Of a stretch of DNA of 64,000 bases, positions 27,869 to 35,011 are shown piece by piece (position 1 is the first letter of the stretch; every line of letters begins with the position of its first letter). The position numbers were made by a program, and so were the translations under genes. Source of the stretch: Anaerofilum sp. An201 (lineage in GTDB: Bacteria > Bacillota > Clostridia > Oscillospirales > Ruminococcaceae); the NCBI RefSeq assembly GCF_002160015.1, contig NZ_NFJT01000003.1, forward strand, positions 62,001 to 126,000, read 5' to 3'. Under the pieces are notes generated by a model that saw only the letters and a program-made list of their open reading frames with translations, did no database searches and was not told the origin of the DNA.

Positions 27869-27916
27869 AAAAAGCCGCGCTGTGCCTTTTGGATAAAGGC
27901 GCCAGCGCGGCTTTTC
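27869..27916 (+). terminator. Terminator after fprA
   Basis: AAAAGCCGCGCT pairs with AGCGCGGCTTTT, with a smaller GCCTTT/AAAGGC stem inside, followed by a T-rich end. Works mainly on the plus strand. Confidence 0.85.
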
Positions 27917-27941
27917 TGTTATTGAGGGAATGAAGAATGGC

Positions 27942-28185
27942 ACCACAGGGATGCCGGGCAAACCGCCGATAAAACCATTCGCTTTGTGCAGCGGGACGGC
28001 TTCGGCCTCATCCGCCGCCAATGGCGGCACCTTCCCCTGGCCAGGGGAAGGCTTTCGATCAAACGCAGCACCGGCGGTTTTCTCCAAAAGCTTCCCCCTG
28101 GGGGGAAGCTGTCGCCGCAGGCGATGGATGAGGGGGAATCTTCCGTTCCGCACAAACCATCGCTTTATCAAAAAAACTGCCCGGT
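27942..28185. repeat. Palindromic interspersed repeat, copy 1 of a tandem pair
   Basis: First copy of a 244-bp unit. Its core is an imperfect long palindrome: a left arm (28006-28052, CCTCATCCGCCGCC then CCTTCCCCTGGCCAGGGGAAGG) and a right arm (28090-28136, GCTTCCCCCTGGGGGGAAGC then GATGGATGAGG) are reverse complements with changes. The outer part carries a CTGCCCGG hairpin that resembles the terminator at 28414-28453. No coding potential is credible; open frames across it follow the repeat, not a protein. Confidence 0.85.
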
Positions 28186-28430
28186 ACCACAGGGATGCCG
28201 GGCAAACTGCCGATAAAACCATTCGCTCTGTGCAGCGGGGATGGCTTCGGCCTCATCCGCCGCCAATGGCGGCACCTTCCCCTGGCCAGGGGAAGGCTTT
28301 CGATCAAACGCAGCACCGGCGGTTTTCTCCAAAGGCTTCCCCCTGGGGGGAAGCTGTCGCCGCAGGCGACGGATGAGGGGGAATCTTCCGTCCCGCACAA
28401 ACCATCACTTTATCGAAAAAACTGCCCGGT
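28186..28430. repeat. Palindromic interspersed repeat, copy 2 of a tandem pair
   Basis: Second, nearly identical copy (245 bp) directly abutting the first. Differences are a handful of substitutions (for example GGACGGC versus GGGATGGC, CGATGG versus CGACGG) and one inserted base. The very high identity implies a recent duplication. Together with copy 1 it fills the gap between fprA and the convergent gene at 28470. Confidence 0.85.
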
Positions 28431-28453
28431 ACCGCTGTGGCACCGGGCAGTTT
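28414..28453 (-). terminator. Terminator of the minus-strand gene at 28470
   Basis: AAACTGCCCGGT and ACCGGGCAGTTT form a 12-bp stem; reading on the minus strand it is followed by TTTT. The left arm lies inside repeat copy 2. Confidence 0.85.
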
Positions 28454-28469
28454 GCTCGAAACGATTGTG

Positions 28470-28781
28470 TCAGGCCTTGGGCTTGTTCTGCTTGGCCCAC
28501 TCGGCGGCGGCACGGTCCAGCCAGATGCTGCCGATGTCCAGCGCGCTGTACAGACCGGTGCGGGCGCTGCTCTTCTGCACGCGCTCGGGGGGAGCCTTGG
28601 TGGTGTCGGTGGAAAGCAGCATCACCTGTACGCGATCGGCCACTTCGGCATCGCCCACCTTTTTGGTGGTCAGGATCTGGATGAATACCACACTGGGATC
28701 GGCCATCGAGCCGTAGTACAGCTCTTTGCCGCAGCGAACCAGCGGGCGGTTTTTATAGGTCAGTTTGGGTGTGAACGGCAT
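28470..28781 (-). CDS. Conserved hypothetical protein
   Basis: A 103-residue soluble protein with no recognised domain. It contains PLVRCGKELYYGSMADPSVV, a hydrophobic IQILTTKKVGD strand and a VQVMLLSTD segment, suggesting a small alpha/beta fold. A clear AAAGGAGGAG ribosome site precedes the ATG, and a terminator follows, so it is a real, separately transcribed gene. It is 155 bases downstream of ireB but a terminator lies between them. Function is unknown; no invented name is offered. Confidence 0.72.
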   Translation of the reverse strand: MPFTPKLTYKNRPLVRCGKELYYGSMADPSVVFIQILTTKKVGDAEVADRVQVMLLSTDTTKAPPERVQKSSARTGLYSALDIGSIWLDRAAAEWAKQNKPKA

Positions 28782-28904
28782 AGTGCAAACTCCTCCTTTT
28801 GTTCAAAAGCGCGGCCTTGCGCAAAACCGGAACGGAACAGGCAGGCCGCCGTATTTGAAAGATGTTCGTTCGTCGCAGCAGGGGAGGAAATCTCAAAAGG
28901 CGAC

Positions 28905-28930
28905 AAAAAAGGCGGCTCGCGGGCCGCCTT
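28905..28930 (-). terminator. Terminator of ireB
   Basis: On the minus strand AAGGCGGC pairs with GCCGCCTT around a 6-base loop and is followed by TTTT. Confidence 0.85.
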
Positions 28931-28936
28931 CCGCTT

Positions 28937-29185
28937 TTATTTCTGGTCCAGATAACTCTTCACCAGCGTCTGCAACAGATCGTCGCGATCTACCTTGCGG
29001 ATCTTGGAACGGGCATTCTGGTATGTGGTGATATAGGTGGGGTCCTCGGACAGGATATAACCGACGATCTGGTTGATGGGATTGTATCCTTTCTCTTTCA
29101 GGGCCTCATACACCTCGGTCATGATCTGCCGGATCTCCTTTTCCCGGTCGTCATAGATCGAAAAAATGGTTGTTCTCTCACTCAC
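28937..29185 (-). CDS. ireB: IreB family regulatory phosphoprotein (UPF0297)
   Basis: An 82-residue helical protein with the family signature [20 protein letters not shown] and [20 protein letters not shown]-like QNARSKIR near the end. In Enterococcus IreB is phosphorylated by the PASTA kinase IreK and dampens cephalosporin resistance; threonines near the N-terminus (ERTTIFS) match the phosphosite region. In other Clostridia it lies next to ruvX and alaS, but here it is alone. Confidence 0.93.
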   Translation of the reverse strand: MSERTTIFSIYDDREKEIRQIMTEVYEALKEKGYNPINQIVGYILSEDPTYITTYQNARSKIRKVDRDDLLQTLVKSYLDQK

Positions 29186-29222
29186 GGAAAAGCCCTCCCT
29201 TGTGCGATGAATACATATCTAT

Positions 29223-29251
29223 ATTCTACACGAAAATCTGTGCGAATTCAA
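29223..29251 (-). promoter_or_regulatory. Promoter of ireB
   Basis: On the minus strand TTGAAT (29246-29251) and TAGAAT (29223-29228) lie 17 bases apart, about 37 bases upstream of the ireB start. Confidence 0.75.
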
Positions 29252-29282
29252 GGGAAAAAAGCGATAAATTTCTAATCTCATG

Positions 29283-29321
29283 AAAGAGCGCGCCGTCCTT
29301 TTGCGGAAAGGACGGCGCGCT
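29283..29321 (-). terminator. Terminator after the CorC-type gene
   Basis: A 15-bp perfect stem, AGCGCGCCGTCCTTT with its complement, is followed on the minus strand by TCTTTCA. The T run is weak but the stem is very strong. Confidence 0.7.
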
Positions 29322-29336
29322 GTACGGCATACGATC

Positions 29337-30608
29337 TTATTCCTCGCTCTGTTTGGGATCGATCTGCTCCACCAGCAGGCTGAGGATGCGCTGATCCTCC
29401 ACCTTCTGCACGGTGATGTGCAGGTTCTTGTAGGTGAAGCCTTCACCGGCCGAGGGGATATGCTCCAGCACATCCAGCGCCCAGCCTGCCACCGAGGCGT
29501 AGTCGCAGTCAAAATACTTGTCGCTGAATCCGATAGCGTCGAACAGGTCCTCGATGTTCACATCGCCCTGGACCTCCCAGCGGCCGTTGCCCAGATCGCG
29601 GATGGGGGTCTCGTCGGCGTCGGTCTCATCCCAGATCTCGCCCACCAGCTCCTCCAGCACGTCCTCCAGCGTCACAAGGCCGGCGGTTCCGCCGTAGTCG
29701 TCGGTGACGATGGCCATATGCTGCTTGGTGCGGCGGAAATCCGCCAACAGGCTGTTGATCTTTTTGGTGCGGTAGACAAACATCACGTCCCGCATCAGCG
29801 CGCGCACGTCGATGACTTCGCCGCGGGTCAGGCAGGCGAGCAGGTCTTTTGCGTGCAGCACGCCCACCACGTTGTCGATGCTGCCCTCATACACGGGCAG
29901 GCGGGAAAATCCCTGCTGGGTGCAGATGTCCAGGATCTCCTGCGGCGGCGTGCCGATCTCCACGGCGGTGATATCCACGCGCGGCACCAGGATCTCCTGC
30001 ACGGTGGTGTTGTCAAAGTCAATGGCCGACTGAATGATGCCGGTCTCCTGCTGGCTCAATACGCCTTCCTCTTCCACCGTGTCGATGATGGTTTTCAGCT
30101 CATCCTCGGTCACAGACGGCTGCACGTTCAGTTCCGTGCCGCGGCGGCCGGTGAAAATGCGCTTGATGATGACGAAAACCCATACAGCGGGGGTGAGTAT
30201 GATGCGGAAAAACTGCAGCGGACGGGCAACGCCCAGCGAAAATGTCTCGCTGTGTTCTTTTGCAAAGCTCTTGGGTAGGATCTCGCCAAAGATCAGCACC
30301 AGCACCGTGGTCACGGCGGTGGCGATGGCGGCGCCGCTGTCGCCCAGACGCGAGGTCACGATCAGGGTGGCCAGAGAAGCCATCGACAGGTTCACCACGT
30401 TGTTGCCGATCAGGATGGTGGAGAGCGTCTTGTCGTAGTCATCCGCCAGCCGCAGTGCAAGGGCGGCGCGTTTGTCGCCGTCGTCGGCGCGGTTGCGCAG
30501 GCGGATCTTGTTCACGGAAGACAGCGCAGTCTCCGACGCCGAAAAGAACGCCGAAAACGCAAGCAGCAAAAGCCACACGAGATACATACTGGGACCGGGG
30601 TCGTTCAA
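29337..30608 (-). CDS. CNNM/CorC-type hemolysin-family transporter
   Basis: A membrane protein of the DUF21-CBS-CorC_HlyC architecture, linked to magnesium or cobalt efflux. Four hydrophobic segments lie in the first about 150 residues (YLVWLLLLAFSAFFSASETAL and others), then two CBS repeats (about 195-320; VPRVDITAVEIG, YGGTAGLVTLEDVLEELVG) and a C-terminal CorC domain with VAGWALDVLEHIPSAGEGF. Start is likely TTG 30608, nine bases after GGAG; GTG 30617 is too close to that site and ATG 30587 has none. 423 residues. Confidence 0.9.
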   Translation of the reverse strand: MNDPGPSMYLVWLLLLAFSAFFSASETALSSVNKIRLRNRADDGDKRAALALRLADDYDKTLSTILIGNNVVNLSMASLATLIVTSRLGDSGAAIATAVTTVLVLIFGEILPKSFAKEHSETFSLGVARPLQFFRIILTPAVWVFVIIKRIFTGRRGTELNVQPSVTEDELKTIIDTVEEEGVLSQQETGIIQSAIDFDNTTVQEILVPRVDITAVEIGTPPQEILDICTQQGFSRLPVYEGSIDNVVGVLHAKDLLACLTRGEVIDVRALMRDVMFVYRTKKINSLLADFRRTKQHMAIVTDDYGGTAGLVTLEDVLEELVGEIWDETDADETPIRDLGNGRWEVQGDVNIEDLFDAIGFSDKYFDCDYASVAGWALDVLEHIPSAGEGFTYKNLHITVQKVEDQRILSLLVEQIDPKQSEE

Positions 30609-30678
30609 AAAAACCACACTCCATTTTTCATTTTATTTTTATAGATCGACCAAACTGCATGGGTCTGGTCAATTGTAT

Positions 30679-30707
30679 ATTATAGCAAACAACGGCAGGA
30701 AATGCAA
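30679..30707 (-). promoter_or_regulatory. Promoter of the CorC-type gene
   Basis: On the minus strand TTGCAT (30702-30707) and TATAAT (30679-30684) are 17 bases apart. The promoter lies between the dipeptidase stop and the CorC start. A GACCA/TGGTC stem is visible in the leader. Confidence 0.7.
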
Positions 30708-30710
30708 TAT

Positions 30711-31412
30711 TCAGCGGATGCCCGCCCCGGCGCAGTGGCTGTACAGCGGCTGCCGCTGCTGCACGGTGGCCCACAGCCGGTCGCCGTAGCTGAAATGCCA
30801 CCACTCGCCCGGATAGTTCACGAAGCCCGCGCTGCACATGGCCCAGAACAGCATCCGCCGGTGCCGCCGCGCCGCGCAGTCCGGCCCGGCCTCCAGCGCA
30901 TCGGTGCGGGCAAGGGGAGAGAAATCGTCAAATCTGCTTCCCATTTCCAGCGGCGTGTTCTGGTAGCACAGGGTCAGATCCACCGCGCCGCCGGTGGCGT
31001 GGGGAGCGGGGTTGATGGGGTCGGCACGCGGCAGCGCCACAAACTCCCGGCACAGCGTGTCCAGCTGGCGGCCGGACATCCGGGGATGCTCTTTGCGCAG
31101 CTGTTTGCGGTACTGGTCGTACAGCGCCTGCTGCACGGCCACCGGGCGCCAGGCGTCGTACACGAGCAGGCTGTATCCGTCGGGCAAAAGCGCCGACACA
31201 GCCGCCAGTCGTTCGGCCGCACCGCGGCGCAGCCAGCAGCCTTGCACAGCTCCAGGGAGATCGGCATAGGCTGGCGCGGCCTGTATCCGGTACCAGATCT
31301 CGTCCAGACAAACCAGCGGTTCCCCCTCGCCCGGGGAGGCCAGCAGGTGGGGCAGGGGATCGACGGTCAGGGCAGGCAGCGGACGCTCGGCAAATTCACA
31401 AAAGTTGTACAT
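30711..31412 (-). CDS. VanX/DdpX-like D-alanyl-D-alanine dipeptidase (M15D)
   Basis: Zinc dipeptidase of the M15D family. The 233-residue protein has the SxHxxGxAxD-type site as PHATGGAVDLTL near residue 140 and the general-base motif EWWHFSYG near 205, plus VYDAWRPVAVQ near 90, the Arg-containing patch conserved in VanX. No vanH/vanA-type ligase genes are nearby, so a role in peptidoglycan dipeptide recycling is more likely than glycopeptide resistance. ATG 31412 is chosen over TTG 31418 because the GAGG site is 8 bases away. The promoter was not firmly placed. Confidence 0.88.
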   Translation of the reverse strand: MYNFCEFAERPLPALTVDPLPHLLASPGEGEPLVCLDEIWYRIQAAPAYADLPGAVQGCWLRRGAAERLAAVSALLPDGYSLLVYDAWRPVAVQQALYDQYRKQLRKEHPRMSGRQLDTLCREFVALPRADPINPAPHATGGAVDLTLCYQNTPLEMGSRFDDFSPLARTDALEAGPDCAARRHRRMLFWAMCSAGFVNYPGEWWHFSYGDRLWATVQQRQPLYSHCAGAGIR

Positions 31413-31429
31413 GACCAATACCTCGTATA

Positions 31430-31690
31430 AAATGATTATGGACTATTGTTGTGATAATACAGATGCAAAATATAGACAAAAAATAACTGTATGAATAAAA
31501 ACAGGAACTGTTGTCTATATTATATGCAGAGACGCCGCAATTTTTTGAAGTCATAGTGCAATGTAAAAAAATACGCATCAAAGTCATTGTAAAAAAATTA
31601 CAAAATAGAAAAGAGTGAAAAATGAAGATTTGTTGAAACGACAGAAAATGCCAAAAATGCAAGACAAAGCAAATGGGATGTGCTATAATG
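31430..31690 (+). other. AT-rich intergenic island
   Basis: About 260 bases of clearly lower GC than the flanks lie between the dipeptidase and the HPr-like gene. It contains two similar tracts, GTAAAAAAATACGC and GTAAAAAAATTAC (about 31563-31603), and ends in the promoter of the HPr-like gene. Open frames on either strand here have no ribosome site or protein-like composition, so it is treated as regulatory or spacer DNA. Confidence 0.55.
31661..31689 (+). promoter_or_regulatory. Promoter of the HPr-like gene
   Basis: AAGACA (31661-31666), 17-base spacer, extended -10 TGCTATAAT with TATAAT at 31684-31689. A GCGGCCGTC/GTGGCCGC-like dyad occurs in the roughly 85-base leader. Confidence 0.72.
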
Positions 31691-31780
31691 CAGCTGTGGG
31701 AGAGTTTGCGGGATGCAGCAGATTCCTCCCCACAAACAAAGCGGCCGTCTGTGGCCGCGCTGATGAAAGGAAAGGGCGAT

Positions 31781-32002
31781 ATGGTCAAGCAGATTAAGAT
31801 TTCCAGCTTCAACGAGGTCAAGACGATTGTTGCAGCTGCAACATCGTGCCTGGATCAGATCGGCGTTCATGATCAGCAGGGAAGCATCGCAGATGCAAAG
31901 AGCATTCTGGGCATGATGAGCCTGGATTACACCCAGCCGGTGCTGCTGGTGAGTGAAAACCCCTGTGAGCTGGAGCGCGTGTACAAGGCTCTGGCGAACT
32001 GA
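31781..32002 (+). CDS. HPr-like protein lacking the phospho-histidine
   Basis: A 73-residue protein with the C-terminal half of the HPr fold: IADAKSILGMMSLDYTQPV aligns with the Ser46 region (AKSIMGVMSL) of HPr. The N-terminal GLHARPA loop with His15 is absent; the segment reads SSFNEVKTIVAAATSC. It therefore cannot accept phosphate from Enzyme I but keeps the regulatory serine, a pattern shared with the Bacillus protein Crh, which also lacks His15. Similar small proteins occur in Clostridia. Function is unproven. Confidence 0.8.
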   Translation: MVKQIKISSFNEVKTIVAAATSCLDQIGVHDQQGSIADAKSILGMMSLDYTQPVLLVSENPCELERVYKALAN

Positions 32003-32041
32003 TAACTATGACCCAACCGGCAGTTCTGATCGGCTGCAAAG

Positions 32042-32074
32042 GCGCTGTGCCCCCTGTGGGGCACGGCGTTTTTT
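32042..32074 (+). terminator. Terminator of the HPr-like gene
   Basis: GCGCTGTGCCCC pairs with GGGGCACGGCG (one mismatch) around CTGT, followed by TTTTTT. The following 170 bases up to the ackA terminator contain nothing recognisable. Confidence 0.88.
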
Positions 32075-32246
32075 GTTGTTTCGGATGTGGATATTATAAT
32101 ACAAAACGGCCGTTTGTGCAAATAAGCGGCGGGGCGCAAATCTGTCCCGCCACACGCGGCTTGCTCTGCGGAGGAGAAACCCGCTTTGCCCGCATGTGCA
32201 TCCGGCGCCTGTGCGCGGCCCCTCCTACCTATTTATATTATAGGAA

Positions 32247-32280
32247 CAAAAATCCGCCGTCCTCCCACGAGAACGGCGGA
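32247..32280 (-). terminator. Terminator of ackA
   Basis: On the minus strand TCCGCCGTTCTC and GAGGACGGCGGA form a stem, followed by TTTTTG. It lies 22 bases after the ackA stop. Confidence 0.88.
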
Positions 32281-32301
32281 AATCATACAGGAAATATCGG
32301 A

Positions 32302-33498
32302 TTACTGCGCGCTCACCAGAGCCAGGGTATCGCGGGCGATCATCAGCTCTTCGTTGGTGCAGACCACCAGCACCTTCACGCGGGAATCGTCGGCAGAGAT
32401 GTCGATGATGTCGGCGCCGCGCTGGTTGTTCTTCTCCTCGTCGATCTTCAGGCCCAGGTACTCCATGTTCTTGCAGACCTCGCTGCGCACCATCTTGTCG
32501 TTCTCGCCGATGCCGCCGGTGAACACCACGCAGTCCAGGCCGCCCATCGCAGCGCTGTAGGCGCCGACGTACTTCTTGATCTGGTAGTTCAGCATGTCGC
32601 TGGCCAGCTTGGCGCGCTTGTTGCCCTCGGCAGCGGCCTTCTCCACGTCGCGCTTGTCGCTGGAAACGCCGGAAATGCCCAGCAGGCCGGACTTCTTGTT
32701 CAGGTAGTCGGCCATCTCCTGGCCGTGGATGCCCAGCTTCTGCTCCATGTAGGTCACCACGCTGGGATCGATGTCGCCGCAGCGGGTGCCCATCAGCACG
32801 CCGGCCAGCGGGGTCAGGCCCATGCTGGTGTCCACACACTTGCCGTTCTCCACGGCGGTGATGGAGGAGCCGTTGCCCAGATGGCAGGTGACCATCTTCA
32901 GGTCGTCGCGGCCCAGATACTTGGCGGCCGCCATGCTCACGAAGCGGTGGCTGGTGCCGTGGGCGCCGTAGCGGCGAATGGCGTACTTCTCGTACATTTC
33001 ATACGGCACACCGTACATATAGGCCTTCGGGGGCATGGTCTGGTGGAAGGTGGTGTCAAAGACGACCACGTTGGGGACCTCCGCGCCGAACACCTTCTTG
33101 GCGCTGCGCAGGCCCTGCACGTGGGCCATATTGTGAACAGGAGCCAGAGGGGCGATCTCCTCGATCTTGTCGATGATGGCATCGGTGACGATCTCGCTCT
33201 TGGTGAAGAACTCGGCACCCTGCACCACGCGGTGGCCGATGGCGCCGATCTCGCTCTTATCCTTCACAACGGCGCCCTCGCCGGTGGTCATCATCTCCAC
33301 GACCTTCATGAAAGCCTCGGTATGGGTGGGGAAGGGGACTTCCACCTTCCACTCGCCGCCGTTGGCCTTGTGGGTGATGTTGCTGCCCTCGATGCCGATG
33401 CGCTCGCACAGGCCCTTGCACAGCACCTTCTCGCCGTCCATGTCGATCAGCTGATATTTCAGCGACGAGGAGCCACAGTTGATAACCAGAATCTTCAT
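32302..33498 (-). CDS. ackA: Acetate kinase
   Basis: Makes ATP from acetyl phosphate in fermentation. The 398-residue protein begins MKILVINCGSSSLKYQLID, with VFDTTFHQTMP near 175, GAHGTSHRFV near 206 and the nucleotide motif FTGGIGENDKMVR near 322, all hallmark ASKHA/acetokinase motifs. ATG 33498 is used; ATG 33516 would add six atypical residues. No pta neighbour is seen in the window. The gene is divergent from tmcAL. Confidence 0.97.
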   Translation of the reverse strand: MKILVINCGSSSLKYQLIDMDGEKVLCKGLCERIGIEGSNITHKANGGEWKVEVPFPTHTEAFMKVVEMMTTGEGAVVKDKSEIGAIGHRVVQGAEFFTKSEIVTDAIIDKIEEIAPLAPVHNMAHVQGLRSAKKVFGAEVPNVVVFDTTFHQTMPPKAYMYGVPYEMYEKYAIRRYGAHGTSHRFVSMAAAKYLGRDDLKMVTCHLGNGSSITAVENGKCVDTSMGLTPLAGVLMGTRCGDIDPSVVTYMEQKLGIHGQEMADYLNKKSGLLGISGVSSDKRDVEKAAAEGNKRAKLASDMLNYQIKKYVGAYSAAMGGLDCVVFTGGIGENDKMVRSEVCKNMEYLGLKIDEEKNNQRGADIIDISADDSRVKVLVVCTNEELMIARDTLALVSAQ

Positions 33499-33584
33499 CT
33501 CAATCATTTCCTCCAATGTTCCTGTAATTTCCTGTTTCGTGGAAATTTGCAGCCCAAAAAAGGATTGTGCAAAAATCCTTACTT

Positions 33585-33613
33585 ATTATATAATAGTTCC
33601 GGGCACATTTCAA
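33585..33613 (-). promoter_or_regulatory. Promoter of ackA
   Basis: On the minus strand TTGAAA (33608-33613) and TATAAT (33585-33590) are 17 bases apart. A 7-bp AAGGATT/AATCCTT hairpin with a T run (33555-33580) covers the predicted 5' end of the transcript. Confidence 0.8.
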
Positions 33614-33667
33614 CCCGAACCGGGGTGAAAAGGCCATGAAACTGTCAAACAAAAAAGGAGCCGTACT

Positions 33668-34858
33668 ATGCAAATCGCCGGAATCATAGCCGAATACGAT
33701 CCGTTCCATAAAGGACACGCCTGGCAGATCGCCCAGGCGCGCCGGATGGGAGCGCAGGCGGTGGTGTGCGCCGTCAGCCCGGACGTGGTGCAGCGGGGAG
33801 GTTTTTCGCTGCTGCCCCAGGCGGTCCGCGTGCGCGCCGCGCTGCTGGCAGGCGCCGACCTGGTGGTGGAGATCCCCGCCCCCTATGCCGCCTCCAGCGC
33901 CGAGCAGTTCGCCGCCGCCGGCGTGGCGCTGCTGGCAGGGCTCGGCTGTGTGGATACGCTGGTGTTCGGCAGCGAAACGGGGGACGCCGCCCCGCTGCTG
34001 GAAACCGCCCGCTTGCTGGACGACCCCGCCTTTGCCCCCCTTCTCAAACAGCAGCTGGCCGGGGGACTTCCCTTCGCCCGCGCCCGCGCCCGCGCCGCCG
34101 CCCAGCTGGACGAGAAGGCAGCCGCCTGCCTGGTACGGCCCAACGACCTGCTGGGGGTGGAATACTGCAAAGCCATCCTGCGCCAGAAGGCCCCGCTGCG
34201 CCCGCTGGCCATTCCGCGGCAGGGGGCCGGGCACCAGCAGCCGCCCGAGGGGGGATTTGCCAGCGCCAGCTGGCTGCGGGACAGGAGCCTGGACCACTGG
34301 AAAGGCTATGTGCCGGACGAGGCCCTGGAACTCTACCGCGAGGCGGTGGAAAGGGGAGAGAGGCTCAGCCGCCGCTCGGCCGACATCGCGGTGCTCAGCC
34401 GCCTGCGCGCGATGACCACCGCCGACTTTGCCGGTGTGCGCGGGGTGAACGAGGGACTGGAGCACCGCCTGGCCGCCGCCGTGGCCAAAGCGGGCAGCCT
34501 GGAAGAGCTGTATTCGCTGCTGAAATGCCGGCGCTACGCACATTCCCGCCTGCGCCGCCTGGTGCTGGACGCCGCGCTGCGCGTCCCGGCCCGCCTGCCT
34601 GCCCTGCCGCCCTATCTCCGTCTGGTGGGCGCGTCGGACGCGGGGGTCCGCCTGCTGCGGCAGACCGCCCCCGCCCTCCCGATGGACGCCGGCCTGGCAC
34701 GCCTGGCCTCCTCGTCGGCTGCGGCGGCACAGGTGGCTTCGCTGCACAGCGCGGCGCAGGACCTCGCGGCGCTCTGCCGCGAAATTCCCCAGCCGATGGC
34801 GGGCGCGTGGCGGATGCCCTTTCTCCGGCAAAATGCCGCAAACCATGCACCGATATGA
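33668..34858 (+). CDS. tmcAL: tRNA(Met) cytidine acetate ligase TmcAL
   Basis: Uses acetate and ATP to make N4-acetylcytidine at the wobble base of elongator tRNA-Met. The 396-residue protein has the nucleotidyltransferase motif GIIAEYDPFHKGHAW near residue 4 (the usual EYNPFHNGH, with D and K variants), the AVSPDVVQRG region and LGVEYCKAIL near 160, and a helical C-terminus. Known formerly as YlbM. It is divergent from ackA, so acetate production and acetate-dependent tRNA modification are side by side. Confidence 0.92.
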   Translation: MQIAGIIAEYDPFHKGHAWQIAQARRMGAQAVVCAVSPDVVQRGGFSLLPQAVRVRAALLAGADLVVEIPAPYAASSAEQFAAAGVALLAGLGCVDTLVFGSETGDAAPLLETARLLDDPAFAPLLKQQLAGGLPFARARARAAAQLDEKAAACLVRPNDLLGVEYCKAILRQKAPLRPLAIPRQGAGHQQPPEGGFASASWLRDRSLDHWKGYVPDEALELYREAVERGERLSRRSADIAVLSRLRAMTTADFAGVRGVNEGLEHRLAAAVAKAGSLEELYSLLKCRRYAHSRLRRLVLDAALRVPARLPALPPYLRLVGASDAGVRLLRQTAPALPMDAGLARLASSSAAAAQVASLHSAAQDLAALCREIPQPMAGAWRMPFLRQNAANHAPI

Positions 34859-34908
34859 ACAGGATGTTAAATGTTTTGCATTTCTTGCAATTTTCTCCCC
34901 CGCACATA

Positions 34909-34937
34909 TTGCGCAATTTTTAACGAAGATGTATAAT
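34909..34937 (+). promoter_or_regulatory. Promoter of pckG
   Basis: TTGCGC (34909-34914), 17-base spacer and perfect TATAAT (34932-34937) lie about 75 bases before the pckG start. The weak -35 suggests help from an activator, which is not identified. Confidence 0.6.
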
Positions 34938-35011
34938 AAAACCAAATGGCGAGCTAACACGGCCGATAGACCGCAAGGTTTGTCAAAACACAGAGAGGAT
35001 AGGTGTTTACA

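Noticed and set aside
28059-28400. Short proteins encoded across the palindromic repeats
   Set aside because: Frames repeat with the DNA unit, read on both strands and have no start context; the region is better explained as repeats.
31396-31821. A 141-codon minus-strand frame in the AT-rich island
   Set aside because: Composition is low-complexity and the frame overlaps the real HPr-like gene and its promoter.
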